Shown: positions 42,711-52,231 of the stretch, in pieces
Layout: every line of letters starts with the position of its first letter
Numbering within the stretch: the stretch's first letter is position 1
NCBI RefSeq assembly: GCF_018141425.1
Contig: NZ_CP058561.1
Location: 620,001 to 684,000 of the forward strand
Direction of reading: 5' to 3'
Source: Vallitalea guaymasensis
GTDB lineage: Bacteria; Bacillota; Clostridia; Lachnospirales; Vallitaleaceae
DNA length: 64,000 bases
The notes under the pieces: generated by a model
What the model saw: the letters and a program-made list of their open reading frames with translations, nothing else
What the model was told of the DNA's origin: nothing
The model's database searches: none
Position numbers and translations under genes: made by a program

Positions 42711-43754
42711 CTATTCACCATAAATCATGTCAGCTAATTTTTCTAAAGCCTCCGCACATCTTATATTGGCAACTACACCAAAATAATGTGGGTCAAGGTC
42801 AAACACCTGCTCATTTTTTACTGCGTCTAGAGCATTCCATACTGGGTTTTCTGCAAACTCTTTTTCGAACATTTTTTTACTTGTTTCTGGGTCTGCATGA
42901 GTGAATCTAAGTATTACATCTGGATTCATTGCAACAACTGATTCAATACTAAAAGGTAAATAAGGACTTTTGATATCCATATCATCAGTTATGTTTTCCA
43001 GATTCATACGATTGGCTAAATCTCCTATGTATGACATGTCTGTAGCTAACATGAAACTTTCAGGTGTTCCAAATATTATCATGACTTTCTTACTGTCTTT
43101 ACCTTCTATCTTATCCATTACTTCCTTTTCAACTTTTTTCATGTTACCTATAATCTCATTTGCTTTATCTTCTTTGTCAAAAGCTTTCCCAATAGATTCA
43201 ATTGAAGCAATGATATCGTTGTATCCACTAGTTTTTACAAATTCAGCTTTTATTTTCTTATCTTTTAGACTTTCTTCTAAACTATCTTGTAAAGCACTAT
43301 CAGTAATAAATACATCAAGTTCCAGACTTTTCAGCTTTTCCATATCTGGTTGCATACTCATTCCAATAGCTGGAAGGTCTGCGTAACGCTCTGGTATATT
43401 ATGAGATTTTGATGATGGTACCCCTACTAAATCTATTGTTAGTGCATCAAATATTTCTGTTAATCCTATTGTTCCTACTGCAACTTTTTCAGGTATTGAA
43501 TCAAATTCCAGTTTACTATCTTCTTTTTTTGATGCGCTGGTCATATCATCAATCTCTTCTTTTTTATTATCTTCATCACTATGTACGTTTTCTTTACCTT
43601 CTTTTTCATCTACATCACTATCTTTTTCTTGTCCCTTATTGTCCTGTACCTTTGTCCCATCTTTACTCGTTTCAACTTGAGTGTCCTTAGAACTACACCC
43701 TACAGCCATCATCACCACTATTAATATCAAACATATTAAACCTTTATTTCTCAT
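42711..43754 (-). CDS. IsdE-like haem/iron-chelate-binding lipoprotein
   Basis: The signal sequence ends in a lipobox (MMAVGC, lipid-modified Cys20), followed by a 60-residue Lys/Asp/Glu-rich linker. From residue 82 the sequence follows staphylococcal IsdE as I recall it: [21 protein letters not shown], then [43 protein letters not shown] and [23 protein letters not shown]. IsdE binds haem through a Met and a His. Met134 (SMQPDM) and His286 (RFTHAD) fall at the matching places. This suggests haem or a similar chelate as ligand. Start ATG 43754 is 10 bases after AGGAGG and overlaps the nifH-like stop. Confidence 0.85.
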   Translation of the reverse strand: MRNKGLICLILIVVMMAVGCSSKDTQVETSKDGTKVQDNKGQEKDSDVDEKEGKENVHSDEDNKKEEIDDMTSASKKEDSKLEFDSIPEKVAVGTIGLTEIFDALTIDLVGVPSSKSHNIPERYADLPAIGMSMQPDMEKLKSLELDVFITDSALQDSLEESLKDKKIKAEFVKTSGYNDIIASIESIGKAFDKEDKANEIIGNMKKVEKEVMDKIEGKDSKKVMIIFGTPESFMLATDMSYIGDLANRMNLENITDDMDIKSPYLPFSIESVVAMNPDVILRFTHADPETSKKMFEKEFAENPVWNALDAVKNEQVFDLDPHYFGVVANIRCAEALEKLADMIYGE

Positions 43755-44508
43755 TATCATTTTCCTCCTTAATAATCTTTTGTGCTAAATCCATATATAT
43801 TTTAGACATTTCATCCTCTGGAAAAGCTTCTACAACAGTCTTACCCAGATTTTCTGCTTTTTGTACTATTGGATTCCTTGGTATATGCTGAATAATTGAT
43901 GTATCCAGTTCTGTACTTAATTTCTTAACTAGTTCACCTTCGTTTTCAATGTTCTTAGCATTTAATATCAATCCGCCAAGAGAAGCATATTCACGATTAG
44001 AGAACTGCCTTACTGCTTTGGCAATATTGCTGGCTGCATACATACTCATCATTTCACCACTTGTTACGATAAATACTTCATCTGAATATCCTTTTCTAAG
44101 AGGCATGGCAAATCCACCACAAACTACATCCCCTAGAACATCATAGATTACTATGTCAGGCTTATAGATTTCATAAGCATTAAGCTCTTCCAATAATTCA
44201 AATGCTGATATTATTCCTCTCCCAGCACAGCCTATACCTGGTGTTGGACCTCCTGCTTCTAGACATAAAACTCCACCGTCACCAATAACCATAATATCCT
44301 CTAACTTAGTCGCTCTTTTCTTCTCTTTCAATGTATGTAGAATCGTAGGAATTCTCTTTCCTCCTACAAGACTCTTCGTAGAATCAGCTTTTGGATCACA
44401 TCCTATCTGCATTACTGTTTTTCCTGTCGCAGCTAATGCTCTGGACAAATTTGATACTGTAGTAGATTTTCCAATACCGCCTTTTCCATAGATTGCTATT
44501 TTTTTCAT
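43744..44508 (-). CDS. NifH-like Fe protein (nitrogenase-like reductase ATPase)
   Basis: The 254-residue protein has the P-loop [16 protein letters not shown] (residues 7-22), switch I DPKADST, Cys94 in [10 protein letters not shown] and Cys130 in [12 protein letters not shown]. These are the two Cys per monomer that bridge the [4Fe-4S] cluster in NifH, BchL and CfbC. It should donate electrons, with ATP hydrolysis, to the NifD/K-like pair encoded four genes downstream. It is the first gene of the operon. A Fur-type box lies 26 bases before its start. Confidence 0.93.
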   Translation of the reverse strand: MKKIAIYGKGGIGKSTTVSNLSRALAATGKTVMQIGCDPKADSTKSLVGGKRIPTILHTLKEKKRATKLEDIMVIGDGGVLCLEAGGPTPGIGCAGRGIISAFELLEELNAYEIYKPDIVIYDVLGDVVCGGFAMPLRKGYSDEVFIVTSGEMMSMYAASNIAKAVRQFSNREYASLGGLILNAKNIENEGELVKKLSTELDTSIIQHIPRNPIVQKAENLGKTVVEAFPEDEMSKIYMDLAQKIIKEENDNEK

Positions 44509-44533
44509 AAACTCACCATCTCTTTCCGCTTAA

Positions 44534-44554
44534 TGATATCAATTATCATTATCA
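44534..44554. promoter_or_regulatory. Fur-type box before the nitrogenase-like operon
   Basis: The 21-base site contains AATTATCATTATCA preceded by TGATATC. On the minus strand it reads as three GATAAT-like hexamers, the classical Fur array. It lies 26 bases upstream of the nifH-like start and differs at one base from the site at 44617-44637. Confidence 0.78.
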
Positions 44555-44616
44555 ATTACATTTAATATTTTTAGAATTTCTTCAATTTCTTTTGTTATTA
44601 TATCAAAATTATGTTA

Positions 44617-44637
44617 TGATATTAATTATCATTATCA
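44617..44637. promoter_or_regulatory. Fur-type box before the araC gene
   Basis: This second copy (TGATATT followed by AATTATCATTATCA) is identical to the first in 20 of 21 bases and in the same orientation. It ends 16 bases before the araC start, overlapping where RNA polymerase or a ribosome leader would sit. Confidence 0.75.
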
Positions 44638-44653
44638 ATACTAGGAGGAAGTT

Positions 44654-45916
44654 ATGAATATTTTTTTATCTAATAACAATAACATTATCTATCCGCATCT
44701 CAATCATGTACTGAAAAGTTATTATTATACTACTGGATATAGTGTTTACGCATATAATGATACTGGAAAAATAATAGATAAAATAACTAAGGATGATTAT
44801 GCAGACGTAAATAATTATATGGACAACTTAGCTGGGAGTGTAATTGCCAACTATTTACATAATACTTCTTTATCACCACGAGATTCATTAATATATGAAT
44901 TATATAAAAATACATACACTATAATAGCTCCTGTTTTAAGAGATAATATGCTTATAGCTTTCTTAATGATGGAACCTTTTACAATTATAAATCTTTCTAC
45001 AATAGATAAAAAATGTTATTTTGAAAAGTATTGTAAGGCTACAAAAATACCTATTACCTACTCTACTTTCAAAAACTTTAATTATATACATAATAACAGA
45101 CTTAATTATCTAGGACAATTATTCTATCATTTGATGTCTAAAAGCATCTATATAGGATGTCAGCATTTTAGACCTATGGAAACTATGAATAGTACGAAAT
45201 GGGGTAAAGCCCTACCTCTTGATTCTTACAATTATACAAATGGTTTTATTAATTTTCCATCTGTCAAGCAGATATGTGATTACTTGGTCATAAAAGATAT
45301 TGAGAACGCACTGAAATCATATAATACTATACAGATATTTTTAGAGCTACCTTACCAAAATAAATGTAATATAAAAATGCTAAAATATCAATTAGTAGCA
45401 TTTACTACAGTTATACAGTATCATCTGTGCATTCATTTTAAAGAGCTGAAAACCCAATTACATAAGATTTCCAATACTTGTATTTTAAATATTGACCAGC
45501 ATTATGATTATAGTACCTTGTTTCAAATTGGAGAGTTGATAATAAAAGAATTCTTTGGTGTGATAAAAAATTATGATTCAATAGAATTATCTCCGAACAT
45601 ACTTCAAGTATTAAAGTATATACATACAAATTATATGAATAATATAAAATTAGGTGATATAGCAAAGAGTATTCCCATGAACGAAAGCTACCTATCAGCT
45701 CAATTCAAGCAAGAATATCATATATCATTAAAACAGTATTTGAATCAGTATCGTATCAATCAAGCTACCATACTGATTAAGAATTCAAATTATAACCTGA
45801 CTGAAATAGCGTTAAAAGTTGGATTTGAGTCAACTAATTATTTTTCGACTGTGTTCAAAAAACATCTAAAAATGACACCAAGTCAATATTACAAAAAATA
45901 TCGTGATGATATTTGA
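44654..45916 (+). CDS. AraC-family regulator of the nitrogenase-like operon
   Basis: This 420-residue protein has a C-terminal AraC double helix-turn-helix (IKLGDIAKSIPMNESYLSAQFKQEYHISLKQYLNQY, then YNLTEIALKVGFESTNYFSTVFKKHLKMTPSQYYKKY). The 300-residue N-terminal part is a sensor-like domain of a kind I do not recognise as cupin, with a PAS/PocR-like feel (TTGYSVYAYNDTGKIIDKITKDDY). It diverges from the operon and both promoters carry Fur boxes. By analogy with YbtA-type circuits it may activate the operon when ligand and iron starvation coincide. AGGAGG precedes the ATG. Confidence 0.87.
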   Translation: MNIFLSNNNNIIYPHLNHVLKSYYYTTGYSVYAYNDTGKIIDKITKDDYADVNNYMDNLAGSVIANYLHNTSLSPRDSLIYELYKNTYTIIAPVLRDNMLIAFLMMEPFTIINLSTIDKKCYFEKYCKATKIPITYSTFKNFNYIHNNRLNYLGQLFYHLMSKSIYIGCQHFRPMETMNSTKWGKALPLDSYNYTNGFINFPSVKQICDYLVIKDIENALKSYNTIQIFLELPYQNKCNIKMLKYQLVAFTTVIQYHLCIHFKELKTQLHKISNTCILNIDQHYDYSTLFQIGELIIKEFFGVIKNYDSIELSPNILQVLKYIHTNYMNNIKLGDIAKSIPMNESYLSAQFKQEYHISLKQYLNQYRINQATILIKNSNYNLTEIALKVGFESTNYFSTVFKKHLKMTPSQYYKKYRDDI

Positions 45917-45921
45917 AAAAT

Positions 45922-45963
45922 AAAAGCATAGTTATTAAACACTTCTTTCATAACTATGCTTTT
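45922..45963. terminator. Bidirectional terminator between araC and the FAH-family gene
   Basis: AAAAGCATAGTTAT at 45922-45935 and ATAACTATGCTTTT at 45950-45963 form a perfect 14-bp stem with a 14-base loop. The convergent genes end at 45916 and 45982. Confidence 0.85.
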
Positions 45964-45981
45964 ATAATCAAAAGTATATAA

Positions 45982-46863
45982 TTATTCCATATAGTTTACT
46001 AACGTACCTATTTTTTCTATTGTACATTCAATCTTATCTCCTGATTTTAAGTATCTAGGAGGATTAAACCCTAATCCTACCCCCGAAGGTGTTCCTGTTA
46101 TTATGATATCACCAGTCTTTAACTCTATTCCTTTTGACAATTCAGATATGATGTGTGGTATATCAAATATCATATTTTTTGTATTAGATGATTGACGAAG
46201 TTCATCATTTACTTTGCAGGTAATATCTAGTGCAACAGGGGAAGGTATCTCATCTTTAGTTACTATATATGGACCCATAGGGCAGAAAGTTTGTAGACTT
46301 TTACCTCTAAACCACTGTTCATGTTTTCTCTGAATATCTCTAGCTGATACATCATTAACAATTGTATATCCAAAAATATACTCATCAACATCTTTTTTAT
46401 CTATATTAATACCGTCTTTACCTATTATTACAGCTAATTCAACTTCATAATCTATTTCATTAGTTATCTGCTCATGCCTAAGAATTGTATCTTCTGTACC
46501 TATAGTTCTATCAGCTCTTTTTGTAAAATATATAGGATACTTAGGAATGAGTTCTTTGTTCTTAACAAAATCCTTTATTTCCAAAGCATGGTCTTTATAA
46601 TTCTTTCCTAAGCACAGAATATCTCTTCTGGGGTATCTAATAGGTGAACTGACCTTTACATCGTTTAATGATATTAGATTACCTGAGTATTCATTAACCT
46701 TCTTTTTCAAGAATACCATCTTATCACTATAAATACTTATGAATTCATTCATATCATTGATGGATTCATCAATAAGCTTATTAATTGGAATAATGGATAC
46801 ATTATCTTTTATCATTATACCTACATTTTCTTTACCTTCATATTCATATGTGCATAAATACAT
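45982..46863 (-). CDS. Fumarylacetoacetate hydrolase (FAH) family protein
   Basis: The 293-residue protein has the FAH family metal and catalytic motifs: LCLGKNYKDHALEI (His-containing catalytic segment), NEIDYEVELAVIIGKDG (Glu metal ligands), FGYTIVNDVSARDIQRKH (Asp ligand) and GDIIITGTPSGVGLGFNPP. Members hydrolyse or decarboxylate oxo-acids from aromatic or ureide degradation, so the substrate cannot be named. I start at ATG 46861-46863, preceded by AAAGGGG, not at a codon 8 residues upstream. It is the third gene of a creatininase-MerR-FAH run on the minus strand. Confidence 0.87.
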   Translation of the reverse strand: MYLCTYEYEGKENVGIMIKDNVSIIPINKLIDESINDMNEFISIYSDKMVFLKKKVNEYSGNLISLNDVKVSSPIRYPRRDILCLGKNYKDHALEIKDFVKNKELIPKYPIYFTKRADRTIGTEDTILRHEQITNEIDYEVELAVIIGKDGINIDKKDVDEYIFGYTIVNDVSARDIQRKHEQWFRGKSLQTFCPMGPYIVTKDEIPSPVALDITCKVNDELRQSSNTKNMIFDIPHIISELSKGIELKTGDIIITGTPSGVGLGFNPPRYLKSGDKIECTIEKIGTLVNYME

Positions 46864-46931
46864 AGTATACCCCTTTCTGTGTATCAAATTATATATCTAT
46901 TTTAACATATGTCACACTTTCATTCCACGCT

Positions 46932-47693
46932 TTATACAATCTCAAACATTATTTCTATCTGCATCTTGCCAGCATTGATTTTATATCTTTCATATATGGA
47001 GCCTATTACAATATTATTATTTTTCGCATAATCAAATAAAGAGGCATATGCTAGATCTCTATTTTCGATTGAATCACACAATGTTCTTAAGCAAAGTTCT
47101 TTTGTTTGTGTTTTGATATCTAATTCTTCTGATACATTAGTTGTATAGGCGAATATTTCACTGATGCCATCTGCATTATCATCCAGAGACCTCTTGAAGA
47201 AATGTCCTGAACTAAGTGTTACTTTATTACCTACATAATTATAGAAATTGTTGATGATGTCATGAATATCTTCTTGCTTTTCTGTTTTTTGGTATACTAT
47301 TAATCCTTTTTCAATGTAATATTCTTTAGAAATATCAAATTCTTTATTAACATTCCTTTCTGCATGAGAAGTTGATAAGAGAGTTTTAATATTGTCTTGC
47401 TGCTTTTTTAGTTTTTCAATTTCAAATTCTATTTCTGATAATCTTTTATTGTATATATCTTTGATTGATACATCTTCTGAATCTGTGGTTATATGTTTTA
47501 TTTGTTCTAGGGAGATACCAGTTTCCTTTAATTTTATAATTCTATTTAAATCATTGATTTGTTCTCTTTTATAATAACGATATTGATTATTAGGGTCTAT
47601 ATAAGCTGGTTGAAACAAACCTATTTCATCGTAATATCTTATAGTTTTTTTATTCAGCTTAACTATGATAGCAAATTCACCTATGGTATACAT
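46932..47693 (-). CDS. MerR-family regulator with C-terminal effector domain
   Basis: Residues 1-75 are a MerR winged helix (YTIGEFAIIVKLNKKTIRYYDEIGLFQPAYIDPNNQYRYYKREQINDLNRII). A coiled-coil dimerisation helix (about 85-115) and a GyrI-like/BltR-type ligand domain of about 130 residues follow. It lies two bases after the creatininase stop, and its ribosome site GGAGG is within the end of that gene. A small-molecule effector linked to the creatininase or FAH reaction is plausible. Confidence 0.88.
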   Translation of the reverse strand: MYTIGEFAIIVKLNKKTIRYYDEIGLFQPAYIDPNNQYRYYKREQINDLNRIIKLKETGISLEQIKHITTDSEDVSIKDIYNKRLSEIEFEIEKLKKQQDNIKTLLSTSHAERNVNKEFDISKEYYIEKGLIVYQKTEKQEDIHDIINNFYNYVGNKVTLSSGHFFKRSLDDNADGISEIFAYTTNVSEELDIKTQTKELCLRTLCDSIENRDLAYASLFDYAKNNNIVIGSIYERYKINAGKMQIEIMFEIV

Positions 47694-47695
47694 GT

Positions 47696-48553
47696 CTACT
47701 TTCCTCCTTGTACTTTTAATGCAGGTATATTATACAATTTATGATGTAAATATTTTTTATAATCTTTTCTTATTAAATATGCTTCAACACATATCTTGAT
47801 TCTTTCCGCCATATTTTCATTTAATACTTGACCCAGTTCCATAGTTGACTCTTTTGGATATCCTATATGACCTTGTCCCTTTATTTTACTGCTTACTATT
47901 TCTGGTTGTATCATTTCCATTTCATTTATTGATATATCTGGAAGATTTCCATAGTTGTCATTAACTAGACCTGGACATATATCTAGCATATTTGATGTTT
48001 CTATCCATCCTCCATGGAAATCATTTGGATACTTACCTAACTTTTCTTTTACCAATTGATTTGAATCATCCTTAAAATCAAGAGTGATGTTATCTTGACT
48101 GAATATCGCCCCCATGGGAGCAAAGGATACATCTTGATATATTTTATTTATTTCATCACATGCTTGCTCTATTGCTATAAGATGTTTTGGATCTGCATGT
48201 CCAGATATTATAACTATATTTTTAATACCCCACTCAGCTATTCCACCTAACATTTCTAATACTATTTGATAAATCAGTTTTTGAGATAAATGAATGTTTC
48301 CAACAAATCCTCTTATATCACCATGTCCAAAAGGGAGCATTGGCATTGTTAAAAAAGTATACTCTGGAAATGAGTTCTCTAATTTGGTTATTGAACTTTC
48401 TATCCAATGTTTTGTTTCATATACATCTACACCTGTTGGAAGATGCCTACCATGCTCTTCTATTGGTGCAATTCCAATCATCATTACCGTTTTTTCTTTA
48501 TCCAACTCCTCAATTTGTGTCCAACATAATTCCATAATATTTCTACTCATCAT
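47696..48553 (-). CDS. Creatininase family amidohydrolase
   Basis: The 285-residue protein has the family zinc-site motifs. MMIGIAPIEEHGRHLPTGVDVYE supplies the Glu, His and Asp ligands, GHGDIRGFVGNIHLS follows, and IISGHADPKHLIAIEQACDEI is the second His segment. DFHGGWIETSNML is the catalytic Glu region. Family members include creatininase, formamide hydrolases of archaeal riboflavin synthesis and MftE-type peptidases, so the reaction is uncertain. AGGAGG lies before the ATG. It leads a three-gene run with MerR and FAH-family genes. Confidence 0.87.
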   Translation of the reverse strand: MMSRNIMELCWTQIEELDKEKTVMMIGIAPIEEHGRHLPTGVDVYETKHWIESSITKLENSFPEYTFLTMPMLPFGHGDIRGFVGNIHLSQKLIYQIVLEMLGGIAEWGIKNIVIISGHADPKHLIAIEQACDEINKIYQDVSFAPMGAIFSQDNITLDFKDDSNQLVKEKLGKYPNDFHGGWIETSNMLDICPGLVNDNYGNLPDISINEMEMIQPEIVSSKIKGQGHIGYPKESTMELGQVLNENMAERIKICVEAYLIRKDYKKYLHHKLYNIPALKVQGGK

Positions 48554-48687
48554 TATGACCTCCTTATAATTATAACCTAAGTGTATATGTTCCAGCTACT
48601 GGAATGTCAAGTTATAAAATATAAAGAGTTTATTCCCATAATTTGAAAAGCAACGTATATACACTATACGTTACCATCAAAAAAATT

Positions 48688-50418
48688 CTATGCACTACAC
48701 AAATTTCTAGTTTCAGCACTTTTCTGTGCATCCCATAATTTCCTATATAATCCATTACTGTTAAGTAGTTCATCATGACTACCCGTTTCAACTATTTTAC
48801 CTTTATTGAATACCACTATTTTATCTGCACTTCTAATAGTTTTTAGATGGTGGGCTATTACTATAACCGTCCTATCAGCCGCCAGATTGCTTATGGCCTT
48901 TTGTATTTTTCTTTCATTTATAGGGTCAACATTACTTGTCATTTCATCAAGGATTACAATAGGAGCATCTTTTAGAAAGGCTCTAGCTATAGAAAGTCTC
49001 TGTTTCTGACCTCCCGATAAACCTACACCATTTTCTCCTAATCTTGTACCATATCCCTCTGGCAGAGATTTAATGAAATCATGTATCTCAGCTTTTTTAG
49101 CCGCTTCTATGATCTCTTCTCTTGTTGCATCATTTTTACCAACTTTAATGTTCTCATATATTGAATCTGAGAATAATATTACGTTCTGCATTACAATACT
49201 TATATTTGATAGTAGCTCATCATAGTCAATCTCTCTTGTATCATTTCCACCTATTCTTATTTCTCCTTGTTGAGGATCCCAAAATCTTAATAATAAATTA
49301 GTGATAGTTGTCTTTCCTGAACCAGAAGGTCCTACTAGTGCAACCATATTACCTTCATCAATGCTTAGATTAACGTTACTTAATTGAAATTCGTCTTTTT
49401 CATAATTGAAATAGACATTATTAAACCTTATATCAAACCCATCCATTTTCTTAGGTTGATCCACTTCCTCAATAACTTTAGCATCCATTATTGCCATTAC
49501 TCTACTATAACTATCTTTGACTTTAATATAATTAAGCCAATGAGATTCAATATTTGTAAATGGCTTATAGAATTCTTTGCTGAAAATTATAAAAATTATA
49601 TAGTTAGATACATCCAGCTGCCCATAGAATACCATAAATGCTCCTACAATCGCTAATACCCCAAATGATAGTTCTAAAAACAAAAAATATTTTCCTATAT
49701 ATTTTGCTATGGATTTAGATAATCTCTTACTGCTTTCACCAAACCTATTAGTACTGTCTTTTAGTTTGTTTTCAAATGTTTCACTTTCATTGAAAGCTTT
49801 TAATAGAGGAATTCCTTTAGTATACTCTACAAATAAGCTAACCATATCAGCAAGATTATCCTGAGTATCTTCTTCTAATTTACTAGTTGATTTTATTCCT
49901 TTTATCAATAGCAATAGACCTATAGGCAAAAATGAAATCATTGCCAATCCCATCTTCCAATTAATAGCAAAAAGCAAGCCTCCAATAATGATAGCTGTAA
50001 TAAAATCGCTGAACATTCTTGACCACATATGAGCTGTAATGCTTTCAATATTATCCACATCTTTATGGATAACCGTACTAATCTCTCCCAGCCTTTCCTT
50101 AGAATAGAATCCTAGAGAAAATTGTTTTAATCTTAATGTTACCTTAGTTCTTATTTTTGCAGCAATTTCAAAACCACTGAAATGTTTTGCAAGGTCTGCT
50201 ATTGTATTAAACAATCCGTTTAATAATATTATAACTGCAAGAGCTATCCAATACATATGAAGATTGTCTGTCCTACCATCTATTATTTTATTAAGCATAT
50301 CCAAAATGACCAACATCATAGATGCACCTAATAGAGATTTCACTGTAAAGGATATTATTGATAATATAAGCATACTTTTACCTTTTCTAGTCATATATCT
50401 AAAAATAGTTGATATCAT
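48688..50418 (-). CDS. ABC transporter, fused permease-ATPase (second half-transporter)
   Basis: This 576-residue half-transporter has six membrane helices (about residues 15-300). The nucleotide-binding domain follows, with Walker A VGPSGSGKTTITNLLLRFWD, signature GVGLSGGQKQRLSIARA, Walker B IVILDEMTSNVDP (Met in place of the usual Ala) and the H-loop. Its ATG overlaps the stop of the upstream half-transporter (50415-50418), so the two probably form a heterodimer. Substrate may be a drug, peptide or siderophore. Confidence 0.9.
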   Translation of the reverse strand: MISTIFRYMTRKGKSMLILSIISFTVKSLLGASMMLVILDMLNKIIDGRTDNLHMYWIALAVIILLNGLFNTIADLAKHFSGFEIAAKIRTKVTLRLKQFSLGFYSKERLGEISTVIHKDVDNIESITAHMWSRMFSDFITAIIIGGLLFAINWKMGLAMISFLPIGLLLLIKGIKSTSKLEEDTQDNLADMVSLFVEYTKGIPLLKAFNESETFENKLKDSTNRFGESSKRLSKSIAKYIGKYFLFLELSFGVLAIVGAFMVFYGQLDVSNYIIFIIFSKEFYKPFTNIESHWLNYIKVKDSYSRVMAIMDAKVIEEVDQPKKMDGFDIRFNNVYFNYEKDEFQLSNVNLSIDEGNMVALVGPSGSGKTTITNLLLRFWDPQQGEIRIGGNDTREIDYDELLSNISIVMQNVILFSDSIYENIKVGKNDATREEIIEAAKKAEIHDFIKSLPEGYGTRLGENGVGLSGGQKQRLSIARAFLKDAPIVILDEMTSNVDPINERKIQKAISNLAADRTVIVIAHHLKTIRSADKIVVFNKGKIVETGSHDELLNSNGLYRKLWDAQKSAETRNLCSA

Positions 50419-52157
50419 GAATTTACTACCTCCTTAATTGCCCAGTTGTCTACACAGGCTTGTTCTTCAATCATCTTCTTATATAACTTACTATCTTGAA
50501 GTAGTTCTTCATGACTACCATTACCCACAATCCTACCATCTTCCATAACAAAGATTTGATCTGCATTTATTACAGTATTAAGATGATGAGCAATCGTAAT
50601 GATTGTTTTATTTTTACCTAAGTTATCTAATGCTTTCTTAATCAGATGTTCATTGGCTGAGTCAATAGCTGAAGTTGCCTCATCTAATATAATGACAGGA
50701 GAGTTTTTGAGTATCATTCTTGCTATAGATAATCTTTGTTTTTCTCCTCCTGACAGCTTAGCTCCTGATTCACCAACTATTGTATTATAACCTTTTGGAA
50801 GACTCATAATCATATTGTGAATCTGAGCTTTTTTAGCTGCTTCTATGATTTCTTTTTTGGTAGCCTCTTTCTTTCCTATCCTAAGGTTTTCTTCTATACT
50901 CATGTTAAATAAAAAAGCTTCCTGCTGGACAATTGATACTAGTCTAGACAAATCATGTTCACTGATCTTGCTGATATCTTTACCATCAATATTTATCATT
51001 CCACCACTTGGCTTCCAAAATCCCATTATTAGATTAGCGATAGTTGTTTTCCCTGAACCAGACGCTCCTACAATTGCATTAATTGAATGTTTTTTGAAAA
51101 CTAAATTAATATCTTTAAGTATTTTTTTGTCCTCATCATAACTAAATTCAACATTCTTAAATTCTATGTCACCAGATTTTATATTACTATTTATCTCATT
51201 AGTATTATTTGGTTTTACTCCCATTACAGAGTTGATTTCTCTTAGGGCGTTTTTAAAAATAATACTCATATGATGGAATATAGGAAGTTTAGCAAAAGTA
51301 TTACTAAAGATTCCACCTAGGATTATTGCTAAAACAAAAGTATTAACATCTATCTTATTATCTTTCAACAATATGGAACCCACAATTGCCAATACTACAA
51401 GACCACCTTCCATAAGCATTGTTGAAAAAGTCATAGGAAAAGAGATACTAACAGTCATTTTCTTTACCCATGAGATATAATCATCCATACCATCCAGTAA
51501 TTTTTTGGTTCTTTTCTCTTCCTTACTAAATGCTTTTATAACTGGAATGGTAGCTATATACTCTATTAGATCTTCTGACATCTTTTTAGTACTTTTAGCA
51601 TAATGCATAAATTTACCTGCAATAAGTTTGTTGAGTATTTTTTGGTACAAAAACACTAGTGGTACAGTTGATATCAAAGCCAATCCCAGACGCACATCCA
51701 TAATAAGCAAACTGACCGCTATGACAAAAGGTATTAGCATAGCTATAGTTATTTCTGGCAATCCATGTGCCAAATATAATTCTGTCTGATCAACATCATG
51801 ATTTATAATATTTGTCAAATCTCCAATTTTTCTTTTCTGAAAAAAACTGAAAGATAATTTTTTCAAATGTCCAATCATGTTTATTCTGATTTCTGATAAT
51901 ACTGAAAATGCGAAATCATGGGCTTTCCACATGGATAACCCATAAAAAACTGCTTTCATAACTTGACAACAACATATAATTCCACCAAGTATAATAATCA
52001 TCTTTGTTGTGATTTCGTTATTTGAAAGTAGACTTACCATCCTCATAACTATAATTATTGGGATTATACCAATTGTTACACTTACAGCTATCAATATTCT
52101 TGATGGTAAACTTCTCCTTTTGTACTGATTTACTGAAACGCTACTATCTTCTTTCAT
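50415..52157 (-). CDS. ABC transporter, fused permease-ATPase (first half-transporter)
   Basis: This 580-residue half-transporter has six membrane helices, then an ATPase domain: Walker A VGASGSGKTTIANLIMGFW, signature GAKLSGGEKQRLSIARM, Walker B VIILDEATSAIDSA with the catalytic Glu, and the H-loop AHHLNTV. It begins after AAGGAGG. A MarR operator (52196-52214) lies 39 bases upstream of its start and the marR gene precedes it. Co-translated with the second half at an ATGA overlap. Export of a toxic compound sensed by MarR is the usual logic of this arrangement. Confidence 0.92.
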   Translation of the reverse strand: MKEDSSVSVNQYKRRSLPSRILIAVSVTIGIIPIIIVMRMVSLLSNNEITTKMIIILGGIICCCQVMKAVFYGLSMWKAHDFAFSVLSEIRINMIGHLKKLSFSFFQKRKIGDLTNIINHDVDQTELYLAHGLPEITIAMLIPFVIAVSLLIMDVRLGLALISTVPLVFLYQKILNKLIAGKFMHYAKSTKKMSEDLIEYIATIPVIKAFSKEEKRTKKLLDGMDDYISWVKKMTVSISFPMTFSTMLMEGGLVVLAIVGSILLKDNKIDVNTFVLAIILGGIFSNTFAKLPIFHHMSIIFKNALREINSVMGVKPNNTNEINSNIKSGDIEFKNVEFSYDEDKKILKDINLVFKKHSINAIVGASGSGKTTIANLIMGFWKPSGGMINIDGKDISKISEHDLSRLVSIVQQEAFLFNMSIEENLRIGKKEATKKEIIEAAKKAQIHNMIMSLPKGYNTIVGESGAKLSGGEKQRLSIARMILKNSPVIILDEATSAIDSANEHLIKKALDNLGKNKTIITIAHHLNTVINADQIFVMEDGRIVGNGSHEELLQDSKLYKKMIEEQACVDNWAIKEVVNS

Positions 52158-52195
52158 ACTTGCCTCCTTATAATCTTATATTTATAAATAATCAT

Positions 52196-52214
52196 ACGTA
52201 TAGTATGTATACGT
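52196..52214. promoter_or_regulatory. MarR operator before the ABC transporter genes
   Basis: ACGTATA and TATACGT are perfect 7-base arms around GTATG. The same CGTATA-N5-TATACG pattern recurs at 52690-52706 before marR, which is strong internal support. Confidence 0.78.
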
Positions 52215-52231
52215 TTAGATAAAAAAAAATA

